Notes: a model not told the origin generated them from the letters alone. A stretch of DNA of 64,000 nt from Pseudomonas thivervalensis (GCF_001269655.1 NZ_LHVE01000019.1:50058-114057), one strand, 5' to 3'. Numbered from the stretch's first letter, positions 9,787-19,900 are shown. Numbers and translations: made by a program.

Positions 9787-10595
9787 ACCGTCCAGAACAC
9801 AGCGAAGCGACCCACGAGCCGACCCAACAACGCCCCCAGGATCTCGACCGGGTCAGCCGTTTCACCGTACTGACGGTCAACACCCACAAGGGCTTCACCG
9901 CCCTGAACCGGCGCTTCATCCTGCCGGAGCTGCGCGAAGCGGTGCGCAGTGTGTCCGCCGACGTGGTGTTCCTGCAGGAGGTGCATGGCACCCACGAACA
10001 CCATCCCCAGCGCTACAGCAATTGGCCAAGCATGCCGCAATACGAATTCCTCGCCGACACCCTCTGGCCACAGTTCGCCTACGGGCGCAATGCGGTGTAC
10101 CCGGCGGGCGACCATGGCAATGCGCTGCTGTCGAAATTCCAGATCATCCGCCACGAGAACCTCGACGTGTCCATCAGCGGCCATGAAAGCCGCGGCATGC
10201 TCCACAGCGTGCTGCGCCTGCCGGGCGGCGAAGGCCAGGACGTCCATGCCATTTGTGTGCACCTGGGGTTGCGCGAAGGCCATCGCGTCGAGCAACTGAA
10301 GCTGCTTTGCCAGCGCCTGAGCGAGTTGCCGCCGGACGCGCCGGTGATTGTCGCCGGCGACTTCAACGATTGGCTCGGCAAGGCCAACGACCTGCTCGAA
10401 CCCTGCGGCCTGCGAGAAGTGTTCGCCGAACAGTGGGGCAAACCGGCCCGCAGCTTTCCGGCACGCCTGCCGATCCTGCGCCTGGACCGCATCTACGTGC
10501 GCAACCTCAAGGCCCATCACGCCAAGGTATTGAATGTACGCCCCTGGTCGCACCTTTCCGACCATGCACCGCTGTCGGTGGAGATCGAATTATGA
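9783..10595 (+). CDS. Endonuclease/exonuclease/phosphatase family protein (YbhP-like)
   Basis: 270 residues with the full EEP metal-dependent phosphodiesterase motif set in order: TVNTHKG (N-terminal Asn), FLQEVHG (metal-binding Glu), HGNALLSK, VCVHLGLR-type His strand, VAGDFNDW (Asp/Asn), LDRIYV and the terminal SDHAPL (Asp-His). It sits directly before a cardiolipin synthase and a YbhN homologue, the same order as ybhP-ybhO(clsB)-ybhN in E. coli. A role in lipid or phosphodiester hydrolysis linked to the membrane is therefore plausible but inferred. Start and stop both overlap neighbours as ATGA. Confidence 0.85.
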   Translation: MNRPEHSEATHEPTQQRPQDLDRVSRFTVLTVNTHKGFTALNRRFILPELREAVRSVSADVVFLQEVHGTHEHHPQRYSNWPSMPQYEFLADTLWPQFAYGRNAVYPAGDHGNALLSKFQIIRHENLDVSISGHESRGMLHSVLRLPGGEGQDVHAICVHLGLREGHRVEQLKLLCQRLSELPPDAPVIVAGDFNDWLGKANDLLEPCGLREVFAEQWGKPARSFPARLPILRLDRIYVRNLKAHHAKVLNVRPWSHLSDHAPLSVEIEL

Positions 10596-11890
10596 GTGCG
10601 ACGATGGACAAGGCAACGGTGGAAAAAGTCGAGGTGCCGCCGACCGAACGCGACCCGGCGCTGGCCGATATCGAATACGGCTGGCACGGGAACAACCGCG
10701 TCACTCTGCTGGAAAATGGCGAGGAATATTTCCCACGGGTATTTGAGGCGATTCGTCGCGCCCAGGAAGAAATCCTGCTTGAGACCTTCATTCTCTTCGA
10801 AGACAAGGTCGGCGTTGAACTGCGGGATCTGCTGGTGGATGCGGCCCGACGCGGCGTGCGGATCACCGTCAACCTCGACGGCTTCGGCTGTGGCGAGCTG
10901 ACCACCGAGTTCCTGGCATCGTTGAGCGACGCCGGGGTGCGCTTGCAGATGTTCGACCCGGCGCCCCGGCACCTGGGGATCCGCACCAACTGGTTCCGCC
11001 GCCTGCACCGCAAGATCGTGGTGGTGGACGGGGTGATCGCGTTCATCGGCGGGATCAATTTTTCCGCCGACCACCTGGGCGATTTCGGCCCCGAGGCCAA
11101 GCAGGATTATTCCGTGGAGGTCAAAGGCCCGGCGGTGGTGGATATCCATCACTTCGCGCTGTTGCAGAGCGGCCGGCCTGCCCGGGCCAAATACTGGTGG
11201 CAACGCCGCCGCAGCCGGCGCAACGAGCTGGCGTTCAGCGACCATGACGGCCAGGTGCGCCTGGTCTACCGGGATAACCACGAGCATCAGACCGACATCG
11301 AAGAGGTCTACCAGCAAGTGCTGCGCAGCGCCAAACGGCGGGTGGTGATCGCCAATGCCTATTTCTTCCCCGGCTACCGGTTACTGCGCGAGATCCGCAA
11401 CGCCGCCCGGCGTGGGGTGGAAGTGCGGCTGATCCTGCAAGGGCAACCGGACATGATGATCGCCAAACTCGCGGCGCGGATGCTCTACGACTATCTGCTC
11501 AAGGCTGGCGTGACGATCTACGAATATTGCGAGCGACCACTGCACGGCAAGGTCGCCCTGGTGGACGAGGACTGGAGCACCGTCGGTTCGAGCAATCTTG
11601 ACCCGTTGAGCCTGTCGCTGAACCTGGAAGCCAACGTGCTGATCCGCGACCGAGCGTTCAACCGCGAGCTGTTCGAGCGCCTCGACCATCTGAGCCGCGA
11701 ACACTGCACCGCCATGCCCGAAAACCACGCGCCGCGGGGCCTGCTATGGCGCATGACCATCGGCTTCATGGTGTTCCACTTCTTGCGTCATTTCCCGGCC
11801 TGGGCCGGCTGGTTGCCGGCTCATAAACCGCGTCTGAAACCTTTTTCGCCGCCAACGGCGGTCCGGAGCGAACCCCATGAACCACTCTGA
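10592..11890 (+). CDS. clsB: Cardiolipin synthase B, phospholipase D family
   Basis: 432 residues. Two HKD motifs are intact: H139-K141-D146 (HRKIVVVD) and H318-K320-D325 (HGKVALVD), each followed by the GG(I/S)N-type loop (IGGINFS, VGSSNLD). There is no N-terminal transmembrane pair, which points to ClsB rather than ClsA. ClsB condenses phosphatidylglycerol with another phospholipid to make cardiolipin at the inner membrane. The start overlaps the EEP gene as ATGA. The 3' end overlaps the ybhN-like gene by 14 nt, implying tight coupling. Confidence 0.9.
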   Translation: MSATMDKATVEKVEVPPTERDPALADIEYGWHGNNRVTLLENGEEYFPRVFEAIRRAQEEILLETFILFEDKVGVELRDLLVDAARRGVRITVNLDGFGCGELTTEFLASLSDAGVRLQMFDPAPRHLGIRTNWFRRLHRKIVVVDGVIAFIGGINFSADHLGDFGPEAKQDYSVEVKGPAVVDIHHFALLQSGRPARAKYWWQRRRSRRNELAFSDHDGQVRLVYRDNHEHQTDIEEVYQQVLRSAKRRVVIANAYFFPGYRLLREIRNAARRGVEVRLILQGQPDMMIAKLAARMLYDYLLKAGVTIYEYCERPLHGKVALVDEDWSTVGSSNLDPLSLSLNLEANVLIRDRAFNRELFERLDHLSREHCTAMPENHAPRGLLWRMTIGFMVFHFLRHFPAWAGWLPAHKPRLKPFSPPTAVRSEPHEPL

Positions 11891-12878
11891 AGCGCACACC
11901 GCGCCGAGAGATGCCCATGCGCCGGAACAGGCCAAGCCAAAATCGCGCTGGAGTCGCTGGAAACGCCCGCTGACCCTGGCTTTTTTCCTGCTGCTGATCG
12001 TGCTGTTCACGGCCCTGGCCCGGCGCATCGACTGGTCCGAAGTGTTCGCCACCCTGGCCGACTTCAAGGTGCGCACCTTGATCATCGCCGCCGCGCTGAC
12101 CATCACCAGTTTCATCACCTATGCCTGCTTCGACCTGATCGGCCGCACCTACATCCGCCAGAAACTCGGTTGGCGGCAGATCTTGCCGGTGGGGGTGATC
12201 AGCTACGCCTTCAACCTCAACCTCAGCGCCTGGGTCGGCGGTATCGCCATGCGTTATCGGCTGTATTCGCGGCTGGGGGTCAGCACCGGGAACATCGCCA
12301 AGATCCTCGGCCTGAGCCTGGCCACCAACTGGTTCGGCTACATGACCCTGGCCGGGGTGGTGTTCAGCAGCGGCCTGGTGACGATGCCGCCGGGCTGGAA
12401 ACTCAGCAGCGATGCACTGCAAGGCGTGGGCGTGCTGTTGTTGCTGGCGAGTGCCGGGTACCTGGCGGCCTGCCGGTTTTCCAAGCGTCGGGCCTGGACC
12501 GTTCGCGGCATGGAAATCAACCTGCCGTCGCCACGCATGGCGGTGCTGCAACTGGCGTTGGGCGCGCTGAACTGGTCATTGATGGCGGCGGTGATCTTCA
12601 CGTTGCTGCCCAGCAAGCTGGATTACCCGGTGGTGCTCGGGGTGTTGCTGATCAGCAGCATTGCCGGGGTCATCACCCACATTCCGGCGGGGCTGGGGGT
12701 GTTGGAGGCGGTGTTCATTGCCCTGCTGCAACATGAGGTGTCGCGGGGCAGCCTGCTGGCGGGGTTGATTGCTTACCGGGCGATCTACTTCATCTTGCCG
12801 TTGCTGATTACCGTGGTGATGTACCTGGTGATCGAAGCGAAGGCCAAGGCGTTGCGGGTCAGGCCTGGGCTCAAGTGA
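11877..12878 (+). CDS. YbhN-like integral membrane protein (lysylphosphatidylglycerol synthase TM-domain family)
   Basis: 333 residues, mostly hydrophobic. A basic N-terminal tail (about 1-38) precedes some eight predicted membrane helices. The LNLSAWVGGIAMRYRLYSRLG stretch around residues 112-132 and the IPAGLGVLEAVF segment near 275 are conserved features of the UPF0104/LPG-synthase-TM family. The catalytic aminoacyl-transfer domain of MprF is absent, so this is a flippase-like or accessory membrane protein rather than a complete LPG synthase. Last gene of the yecE-ybhP-clsB-ybhN operon; a REP pair follows directly. Confidence 0.82.
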   Translation: MNHSEAHTAPRDAHAPEQAKPKSRWSRWKRPLTLAFFLLLIVLFTALARRIDWSEVFATLADFKVRTLIIAAALTITSFITYACFDLIGRTYIRQKLGWRQILPVGVISYAFNLNLSAWVGGIAMRYRLYSRLGVSTGNIAKILGLSLATNWFGYMTLAGVVFSSGLVTMPPGWKLSSDALQGVGVLLLLASAGYLAACRFSKRRAWTVRGMEINLPSPRMAVLQLALGALNWSLMAAVIFTLLPSKLDYPVVLGVLLISSIAGVITHIPAGLGVLEAVFIALLQHEVSRGSLLAGLIAYRAIYFILPLLITVVMYLVIEAKAKALRVRPGLK

Positions 12879-12899
12879 TGGGTTTCCCGTGGCGGCCTC

Positions 12900-12992
12900 A
12901 TCGCGAGCAGGCTCGCTCCCACAGAGGATGTGTAGCGGTCGAGATATGTGTGTTCACAACAGATCCAATGTGGGAGCGAGCCTGCTCGCGAT
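12900..12992. repeat. REP pair, class A, perfect inverted arms
   Basis: 24-bp perfectly complementary arms at 12900-12923 and 12969-12992 (core gcgagcaggctcgctccc) separated by 45 bp, between convergent genes. It could act as a transcription or mRNA-stability barrier for both ends. Confidence 0.85.
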
Positions 12993-13016
12993 AGGGACCG
13001 CCTGGACACTACACTT

Positions 13017-13775
13017 CTACCGCTCCTGGATAATGCTCAACCGCTCTCCCACCACCATTTCCGTGATCCAGTCCACCAGGATCGAGGTGTAAGCCTGTTG
13101 TGACACGGGGTCGCTCAGGGCATGGTCGGCGCCGTCGATGATCCGGTGCGTCAACGAATGGGTCTGCTGGCAGGCCGCGCGGTAGCTCATGATCGTGGCA
13201 TGGGGCACATAGGTATCGGTCTCGGACTCCACCAGCAACACATCGCCGGTGAACTGCGAACACGCGTGCAAGGCGCGATTGGTGCTGGCGTGCACCAGGG
13301 TGCTGCGGTAATCCAGCAGGTCGGTCTTGTCCAGGTCGCGCTTGGGCGTGTGCCATTGCTCGTCGCGGTACAACGCCGGCACCCGCAGGGCCAGCCAGCG
13401 CACCGGGCGCAGCGAGGTCAGGATCGACGCCAGGTAACCGCCATAACTGGTGCCCACCACGGCAATCGCCGAGGTATCCAAGGCGGGGTGGGCGAGCAAG
13501 CGGTCGTATGCCGCCAACAGATCCCGCAGGTTGTCCTCGCGGGTAACCCGGGACAACGGAATCCCCGCCCCGCCGGTGTGCCCGCGCAGGTCGAAGGTCA
13601 GGCACACGCAGCCGAGGCCGGCGATGCCTTTGGCCCGTTCCAGGTCCCGCTCCTGGCTGCCGCCCCAGCCGTGCACAAATAAAACACCAGGGACCTTCGA
13701 TTTGGGGCTGAGGAAGGTCCCGTTCATATGCTCGTCATCAATTGCTATCTGGATCGTTTCGCTTCTAGCCGTCAT
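13017..13775 (-). CDS. Alpha/beta hydrolase
   Basis: 252 residues with the fold's catalytic layout: oxyanion HGWGGS (about 34-39), DLRGHTGG (about 61-68), nucleophile elbow GTSYGG (Ser near 108), acid candidate in ESETDTYVP, and His in GADHAL near 217. The substrate is unknown; serine esterase or peptidase-like activity is inferred. No signal peptide, so probably cytoplasmic. Its start lies inside the end of the DUF3182 gene (11-nt overlap), so the two are co-translated. Confidence 0.85.
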   Translation of the reverse strand: MTARSETIQIAIDDEHMNGTFLSPKSKVPGVLFVHGWGGSQERDLERAKGIAGLGCVCLTFDLRGHTGGAGIPLSRVTREDNLRDLLAAYDRLLAHPALDTSAIAVVGTSYGGYLASILTSLRPVRWLALRVPALYRDEQWHTPKRDLDKTDLLDYRSTLVHASTNRALHACSQFTGDVLLVESETDTYVPHATIMSYRAACQQTHSLTHRIIDGADHALSDPVSQQAYTSILVDWITEMVVGERLSIIQER

Positions 13776-14868
13776 AGGATTGAACCGTTACGTATTTGAG
13801 TAGGAAATCACCATTTTCCGCCGCGCCGCGATACACCTCCCTGGCGCCGGCTGGCAGCGGTTGGTCGAGGTAGGTTTCCACCGAGGACACTCGCACCGCG
13901 CTGGTTTCAGGCGTTTCGACGAACACCTGCAATGCCGCCATTTCGGCGCTGCTGGCCCCGCCCATGCGCCACGACTGTTCCAACACGCCGCCACGGGGCT
14001 GGCCGGCGGCATCCAGGCCCTGGGCAATGTCGTAGTTGCGCCGCGACGCAAAAAAACTCGGATAGGCCTGGTTGGCGGCGTCATCGAACACTTGCGCCAA
14101 CCGCACCGCCTCGCGCACATCGTCGGGCAGTTCGAGCCTGAGCAACTCGATATAGCCGCCCTGCACCACCAGCAGGTCCGACCCGCCGTACACTTCCAGC
14201 CCCTGGCTGTCGTGGGTCAGGTGTTGCACGCCGCAATAGCTCATGACCTTGCCGTTGATGAAGCTCTGGCCGACGCTCTGGGTCTTGACCTCGTTGAGGT
14301 GCTGTTCCAGCACTACCCCTTCGCGAAACAGCGCCTGGGCGTCAGGCGCGGCGACAATTTCATCGAATTGCGCCAGGCTCTTGATCAGCCGTTGGCCACG
14401 CCCGGCACAGGCATGGATCGGCTTGAGGCGGATCGGCCCGGTGTACAGCAAGTGCTCAGCGGCCGGGCGGGCATCCTTGAGTGCAAACACCGTCACGCCA
14501 TCGAGCACCGCGCCTCGGGTGAGCTTGGCAAACAGCGGCGACCAGCCTTTGGGCGCCACCGCGTCCTTATTCAACAGACCGTGAGTAATCGCCTTGGTGC
14601 AAATAAAGTCATGCTCGACGTACCCACCCCACACATCCTCCGGCCCCTTGACGCCCAGGCGCATCGCCGCTTCGGCGCCAATCAGGGTCTGCGTGGGCAA
14701 CAGGTAAAGGTCATGACCGGCCTGGGGCTCATGACTGTCGCCGTATTCCCATCCCAGGATCTGTGCCAGCCATTGGGCCAGTGCACGGTTGGTCTCGACC
14801 TCATGGCGCGGCGCTTGTGGATTGACCGAATAGGCCACGACCCGTTTGTTGCGATTGACTGATGTCAT
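13765..14868 (-). CDS. DUF3182 family protein
   Basis: 367 residues beginning MTSVNRNKRVVAYSVN. The ATG at 14868 is preferred over an upstream in-frame codon because AGG-rich sequence lies just before it and conserved-looking protein starts there. I recognise the family but not a proven function. The IRLKPIHACAGRGQRLI stretch (about 147-163) looks like the lysine and glycine-rich nucleotide-binding part of an ATP-grasp fold, and later acidic strands could complete it; that is inference. Overlap with the alpha/beta hydrolase suggests they work on a shared substrate. Confidence 0.7.
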   Translation of the reverse strand: MTSVNRNKRVVAYSVNPQAPRHEVETNRALAQWLAQILGWEYGDSHEPQAGHDLYLLPTQTLIGAEAAMRLGVKGPEDVWGGYVEHDFICTKAITHGLLNKDAVAPKGWSPLFAKLTRGAVLDGVTVFALKDARPAAEHLLYTGPIRLKPIHACAGRGQRLIKSLAQFDEIVAAPDAQALFREGVVLEQHLNEVKTQSVGQSFINGKVMSYCGVQHLTHDSQGLEVYGGSDLLVVQGGYIELLRLELPDDVREAVRLAQVFDDAANQAYPSFFASRRNYDIAQGLDAAGQPRGGVLEQSWRMGGASSAEMAALQVFVETPETSAVRVSSVETYLDQPLPAGAREVYRGAAENGDFLLKYVTVQSYDG

Positions 14869-15247
14869 GCGGTGCCCTTTTTCCTGCGCTCGATGGCTTT
14901 GGAAAGGGAAGGTGCAGAGATCAGGCCAACGGTGACCTGGGCGATGAGGGTCAGCCAAGCGGGCGCATAGTGCGCAGTTGATAGCACCTGGCCTGTTTCA
15001 TTCTGCACGACAGATGGCATGCGTCCGGCAAATTGCACGATACCAGCCTGCAGTCACAGCCCCAACCTGTGGCGAGGGAGCTTGCTCCCGCTGGGTGTAG
15101 GAGCTGGCGAAGCCTGCGATCTTTTGATCTTGATCTTTCGCTTGGGACTCAACTGTCTGGGACAAGATCGCAGCCTCGTTGCACTCGTCAGCTCCTACAG
15201 GCGCACCCCAGCGGGAGCAAGCTCCCTCGCCACAAAAAGGTTCAGCG
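14869..15247. other. Intergenic region with composite REP
   Basis: 379 bp between the DUF3182 start and the GlxA-type gene end. Bases 14869-15068 show nothing recognisable beyond the presumed DUF3182 promoter; 15069-15233 is the composite REP element described separately. Confidence 0.6.
15069..15233. repeat. Nested composite REP element, copy 2 (inverted relative to copy 1)
   Basis: 27-bp perfect outer arms (15069-15095 and 15207-15233) enclose an inner unit running tgtaggagctgg ... gtcagctcctac. The complement of the inner unit matches the inner unit of the 6292 copy: it shares the cgagtgcaacgaggctgcga and atcaagatcaaaagatcgca segments. The two loci therefore carry the same nested element in opposite orientation. 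Confidence 0.85.
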
Positions 15248-16243
15248 TCAGGCTTTGGGAGTGCTCGGCGGGCTCACCCCAAACCTCGCCCGATAATCAC
15301 TCGGCGCCAACCCGGTGATTTTCCTGAACGTCGCGCGAAAGGCACTCGGATCCTGGTAACCAACGGTCCAGGCAATGTGGTCGATGGTGCCGTTAGTAAA
15401 CTCCAGCATTTCCCGGGCCTTGCCGACCCGCAGGTGCTGGCAGTACTCAGTGGGCTTGAGTCCGGTGGCGGCACGGAAGCGGCGCAGGAAGGTGCGCTCT
15501 TCCAACCCGGCGCGTTCGGCCATCGTACCGAGGGACACTTCCACCGCGCCGACGCTTTGCAGCCAATGCTGGACCTTGAGAATCGCCCCGTCGCCATGGC
15601 TGAGGATGGGCGCAAAGTTACTGCCGCACTGGCTCGCGCTGTCGCTGTGCTCGATCACCAGAAATTGCGCGGTGCGGGTGGCGATGCTGGGCCCGAGCAA
15701 GCGGTCCACCAGGCGCAGCCCCAACTCCGACCAGGCCATCAGCCCGGCAGTGGTGATCAGGTCACCGTCGTCGATGATGGGTTTGTCGGCATTGAGCTTG
15801 ATCTTCGGGTAACGGACCGCAAAACTCTTGGCCGAGGTCCAATGAGTGGTGGCGCTGCGCCCGTCGAGCAAGCCGCTTTCGGCCAACAGGATCGAGCCCA
15901 CACACACACCACCCAGCACAGTGCCGCCCGCATGCTGCGCACGCAGCCAATCCATCAGCGTTGGCGTTGCCAGGTTTTCATCGAAACCGGCGATGGACGG
16001 CGGGATCAGCAAAGCCACCAACGAGCCCGCCGGGCCGGTTTCACTGTCGAACACCCGCCGTGGTGCTGCAGGGTTATCGGTCTGCCAGTGGCTGACCCGC
16101 AGGCGCGGCAATTGCGTGCTGGCCTGCTCGGCCGCGATCCGCTGTGCCACGGCGAACAGATCGGTCAAGCCATGCACCGCCGCCATTTGCGCTCCGGGGT
16201 AGATGAGCACCCCAAGTTCGGCGACTGCCCTTTGCTGCGCCAT
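15248..16243 (-). CDS. GlxA family transcriptional regulator (DJ-1/PfpI + AraC HTH)
   Basis: 331 residues. The N-terminal class I glutamine-amidotransferase-like (DJ-1/PfpI) domain runs from about residue 6 to 180, with VGVCVGSILLAESGLL in the nucleophile-elbow position. The C-terminal AraC-type double HTH covers about 215-325 (LSLGTMAERAGLEERTFLRRF, then DHIAWTVGYQDPSAFRATFR). Such regulators usually activate neighbouring catabolic or hydrolase genes. It is divergent from the cysteine hydrolase at 16342, with only about 98 bp between, so that gene is the likely target. The ATG at 16243 is chosen because GAGGG lies before it; an in-frame TTG 36 bp upstream is possible. Confidence 0.88.
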   Translation of the reverse strand: MAQQRAVAELGVLIYPGAQMAAVHGLTDLFAVAQRIAAEQASTQLPRLRVSHWQTDNPAAPRRVFDSETGPAGSLVALLIPPSIAGFDENLATPTLMDWLRAQHAGGTVLGGVCVGSILLAESGLLDGRSATTHWTSAKSFAVRYPKIKLNADKPIIDDGDLITTAGLMAWSELGLRLVDRLLGPSIATRTAQFLVIEHSDSASQCGSNFAPILSHGDGAILKVQHWLQSVGAVEVSLGTMAERAGLEERTFLRRFRAATGLKPTEYCQHLRVGKAREMLEFTNGTIDHIAWTVGYQDPSAFRATFRKITGLAPSDYRARFGVSPPSTPKA

Positions 16244-16341
16244 TGTCAGTTTTCCCTCGCTTATTGTCGTTGCGGCCAATCCTCGTGCCGGCGGTAAACG
16301 CCAATACTGGCGCCCTACCCAACCTGATCAAGGAAGCCCTC

Positions 16342-16896
16342 ATGTCCAAGCAAGCGCTCATCGTAGTCGATATCCAGAACGACTACTTCCCCCAGGGAAA
16401 ATGGCCACTGGTCGATGTCCATGCCGCCGCCGATAACGCCGCACGGTTGATCGACGCCTTTCGCCAGGCTGGCGACAACGTGGTGCACATCCGCCATGAA
16501 TTCACCTCCGAAGACGCGCCCTTCTTCACCCCAGGCTCCGAAGGCGCACAGTTGCACCCCAAGGTGCTCAACCGCGCCGACGAACCGGTGGTGCTCAAGC
16601 ACTTCGTCAATTCGTTTCGCGAAACCGAACTGCAAGCCCTCCTTGAACAGCACGGCATCGAGCAACTGGTGGTGGTCGGCAGCATGAGCCACATGTGCGT
16701 CGATGGCGTCGTGCGGGCGGCGGCGGACCTGGGCTACGGCGTCACGGTCATCCACGACGCCTGCGCCACCCTCGACCTGGAATTCAATGGGGTCGTCGTG
16801 CCTGCTGCCCAGGTGCATGCGGCGTTCATGGCCGCGCTGGGGTTTGCTTACGCGAGTGTGGTGAGCACCGAGCAATTCCTGGCGGCCAATCGCTAA
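16342..16896 (+). CDS. Cysteine hydrolase, isochorismatase/nicotinamidase family
   Basis: 184 residues. The family's Asp is seen in VVDIQNDYF (D9), a Lys in LKHFVNSF, and the nucleophile Cys in SMSHMCVDGVVRAA. These give a complete Asp-Lys-Cys triad, so a functional hydrolase is expected, acting on an amide or enol-ether substrate that cannot be named. Length is typical. AAGGA sits 8 nt before the ATG. The divergent GlxA-type activator suggests inducible expression. A strong hairpin follows at 16915-16946. Confidence 0.87.
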   Translation: MSKQALIVVDIQNDYFPQGKWPLVDVHAAADNAARLIDAFRQAGDNVVHIRHEFTSEDAPFFTPGSEGAQLHPKVLNRADEPVVLKHFVNSFRETELQALLEQHGIEQLVVVGSMSHMCVDGVVRAAADLGYGVTVIHDACATLDLEFNGVVVPAAQVHAAFMAALGFAYASVVSTEQFLAANR

Positions 16897-16914
16897 GCCC
16901 ACGACACATCTGAA

Positions 16915-16946
16915 AAAACCGCACTTCATCGCCGAAGTGCGGTTTT
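16915..16946. terminator. Bidirectional intrinsic terminator
   Basis: 13-bp perfect stem aaaaccgcacttc / gaagtgcggtttt with a 6-nt loop and T/A runs on both sides, placed between the convergent cysteine hydrolase and the regulator at 16979. Confidence 0.9.
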
Positions 16947-16978
16947 GTCTCAGGCATCAACGCTGTGCGCGGAAGCGA

Positions 16979-19900
16979 TCACGTCTCCAGCACGTGCAAT
17001 AACCTCGGCATCGTCGCCACGAACCCCATCTGCTGTGCTTCGCGTGCCATCCCTTTCAACTTCTCGCCGCTGGCCTGATCGGCGCTACGCAGCCACTGCC
17101 CCGCCACACCGATCAACCGCACATGGTGGTTGATCCAGGCGCACGACGCTGATTCGGGCAACGCCGCCATCTGCTGCCCATGCCAGATCGCCTGTTCAAT
17201 ATTGCCCGTCAACAAGCATGTTTCAGCGGCGGCCACGCGAAAGCGCAAGGCATTGTGGGCCAGGCAGGCTTGGGTGAGCTGGTTTTCGCCCTTCGCCAAG
17301 GCCTGCTGGCTGAGCTGCGCATCCTCACTGATCATCGCCAAGCTGCCATAGACCCAAGGCCCGATGTAGCGTTGAAGTTCAAAACGCTCAACCAGGCCCG
17401 CCGCCTCCATGATCAAGGTTTGCGCCAGACCGCGCTCGCCCTGGCGCAACGCCACCCGCGCCAACCCTTCCAGCAGAATCGCTTCGAAACGGCTGGCGCC
17501 CAGGTTGCGCGCCAGGGCCAGGGCGCAGGTCAGTTCTTGTTCAGCCAAGGCATCCTGGCCGCCCGCCACCAACACCCACGCCGCGGTCAATCGGGAGAAA
17601 ACCTGCGCTCGATGATTGCCTAGTCGGGCACTGCATTCGATGGCCTCCGTGGCGTCACGCAAGGCGAGCTCCGGCTGGCCCAGGTACAGCTGCGCCGAAC
17701 CACGGGCGCTGCGATTACCCGCTTCCACATGTGCCAATCCATTGCGCTCGCACAGGCGTACGCATTGATCGAAGACTTCGGAGGCGGTCTGCATGCACCC
17801 TTGTGCGTAGTAGGAGTCGCCAATGCCGCTCAAGGCCTTGGCCTCGGTCTCCAGGTCCCGACCGACGCGGGCAAAGGACAAGGCCTCTTCGTGAAGCCGG
17901 CGACACTCGGCGTAATCGCCCCGTGGAAAATAAATGTTCCCTCGCAAGTGGCTCAACCGGGCCAGCGCTGTGTGGGCCTGCATGGCTCGGGCGATGGGCA
18001 GCATGCCCTCGATCAGGCGCTCCTCCTCGTCCAGGCAATCGAGTGTATTGAGGACCGCTGCCAGCCCCAACGCGGCCTCGATCCGATCCTGCGGCTGCTC
18101 GGCCACAGCCAGGGCCCGCTGGAAATGCGCCCGCGCTTCCATGGTCTGGCCCAAGCCCAAGCACGCCTGGCCGCACAGCAACGCGAAGGAAAAACTACCC
18201 TGCGTGCGCTCGACAAACACCGAGCATTGCCCCGCCAGCGCAAGGACACTGTCGTACTGACAGGCCAGCCGTTTTTCGCCCATCGCAACCAACAGCGCGT
18301 CGAACGCCGCCGGATCGTTGGCCCGCAGCAAATGTCGGGCATAAAGCACCCGGTCGCGCATGCGGTAGAGATTCGCCACCTCACCGTGCAACTGCTCGCG
18401 CAGCAGGGTGGGCATCGCATCGTAGAGGCAGTGCATGACCAGGTCGTGGACAAACAGATAGCTGCCTGGCTCGACTTCCCGCAGCAGCCCCTGGCGCATC
18501 TCCGCCGTCGGCAGATAACCGGGCTGCCCCAGCGCTTCGCGCCACAACGCCAGTTCGAAGCGATTGCCCAGCACGGCGGCGTAATGCAGGGCGCGACGTT
18601 GCTCGGGGCCCAGCTTGTCAAAACGGGTCTGGACCAAATGCCGCAGGCTGTCAGGGAAAACACCTTGCGGGCTCGACAGCAGTTGCGTCAGGTACAGCGG
18701 ATTGCCTTGGGCACGGGCGACGCATTCAGCCCGGTAGCGCGGATCGACCTCGGTGAATTGCTCCGCCAGGACCGTGGCCTCCCGCGCCCGGATCGGCGCA
18801 ATGTCGAGCACACTCATGGGGCTGGCAGAATGCGCACGGATTTCACCGTCCAGCGGGTCACCTTCGGGGCGGGACGTCAGCAGCCAGACGATCGGCGCTT
18901 CGTCCGTGGCATCGAGCAGCCTGCCCAGCAGCGTAAACAGCGTGGCATCGCCCCAGTGCAAGTCTTCGAGGCAAATCAGCAGGGGCCGTTGCACCGCGAC
19001 GCGCAGCAACACCTCGAGCAACGCCTGGAACAGTCCCTGGGTACGGGCATGGTTGCTCATCGCGCCGTACAGGATGGGCGGCTCGGCAGACGACACGCCC
19101 GTCAGCACTTGCAGGAATATTCGATGTTCGGCGGCCACCTTCAGGCGGGACAGGGCCGCGTCCAACAGCGGCGCGCTGACGGGCGGCGCACCCATCAGGT
19201 TGAGCAGGCCAGTCACCAGTTGGCCCAAAGGCCACAAACTGTTGTCCATACCGAAATCCAACACATCGCCCCGATGGCAGGCGAAGCCCCGCTGCCGGGC
19301 CATTTCGAAGAACTCGCTGACCAATCGGGTCTTGCCAATGCCTGCCATGCCGCGCACATAGACGATGTGCCCATCCTGACATTCTTGGGTGGCCTCGATC
19401 ACCGCCTTGAACTGCAATAACTCGATGGCCCGTCCCACCAAGGGGCGCGATGCGTTTTCGTCGAGGCTGCGCGGACGCAGGCATTTGCGATAGGCCTTGA
19501 ACTCATCGTCGCTGGACGAAAACTCAAACCGTGCGGCGAGTTGCTCCAGCAGGTTTTGCGCAACATAAACCGGCGCGTGCCCATGGCGATCCGACAGGTT
19601 TCTTTGCGCCGGCAAGTCCGGCTCGGCCTCAGGCGTTGTGGTGTCGACACTCAGGCGCACCAGGCGCAGCAACAAGGCATACCCAGGCGTGACGAACTGT
19701 TCCCGACTCAGCGCCAAAGCGCAGAGCAAGCCCCGCTCGCTATCGCTGCGATAGGCCTGTGGCGAACCGAACTGGGCGATCATCACATCCCGCGTCATTC
19801 CCAGTGGAACACCACCGAACTGACGCACCAAACGCTCGATTTCGTCCATGAACGCGGTCGTTGGCAAGCCATCGATCCGAAAGGACAGTTCAAGCACATA

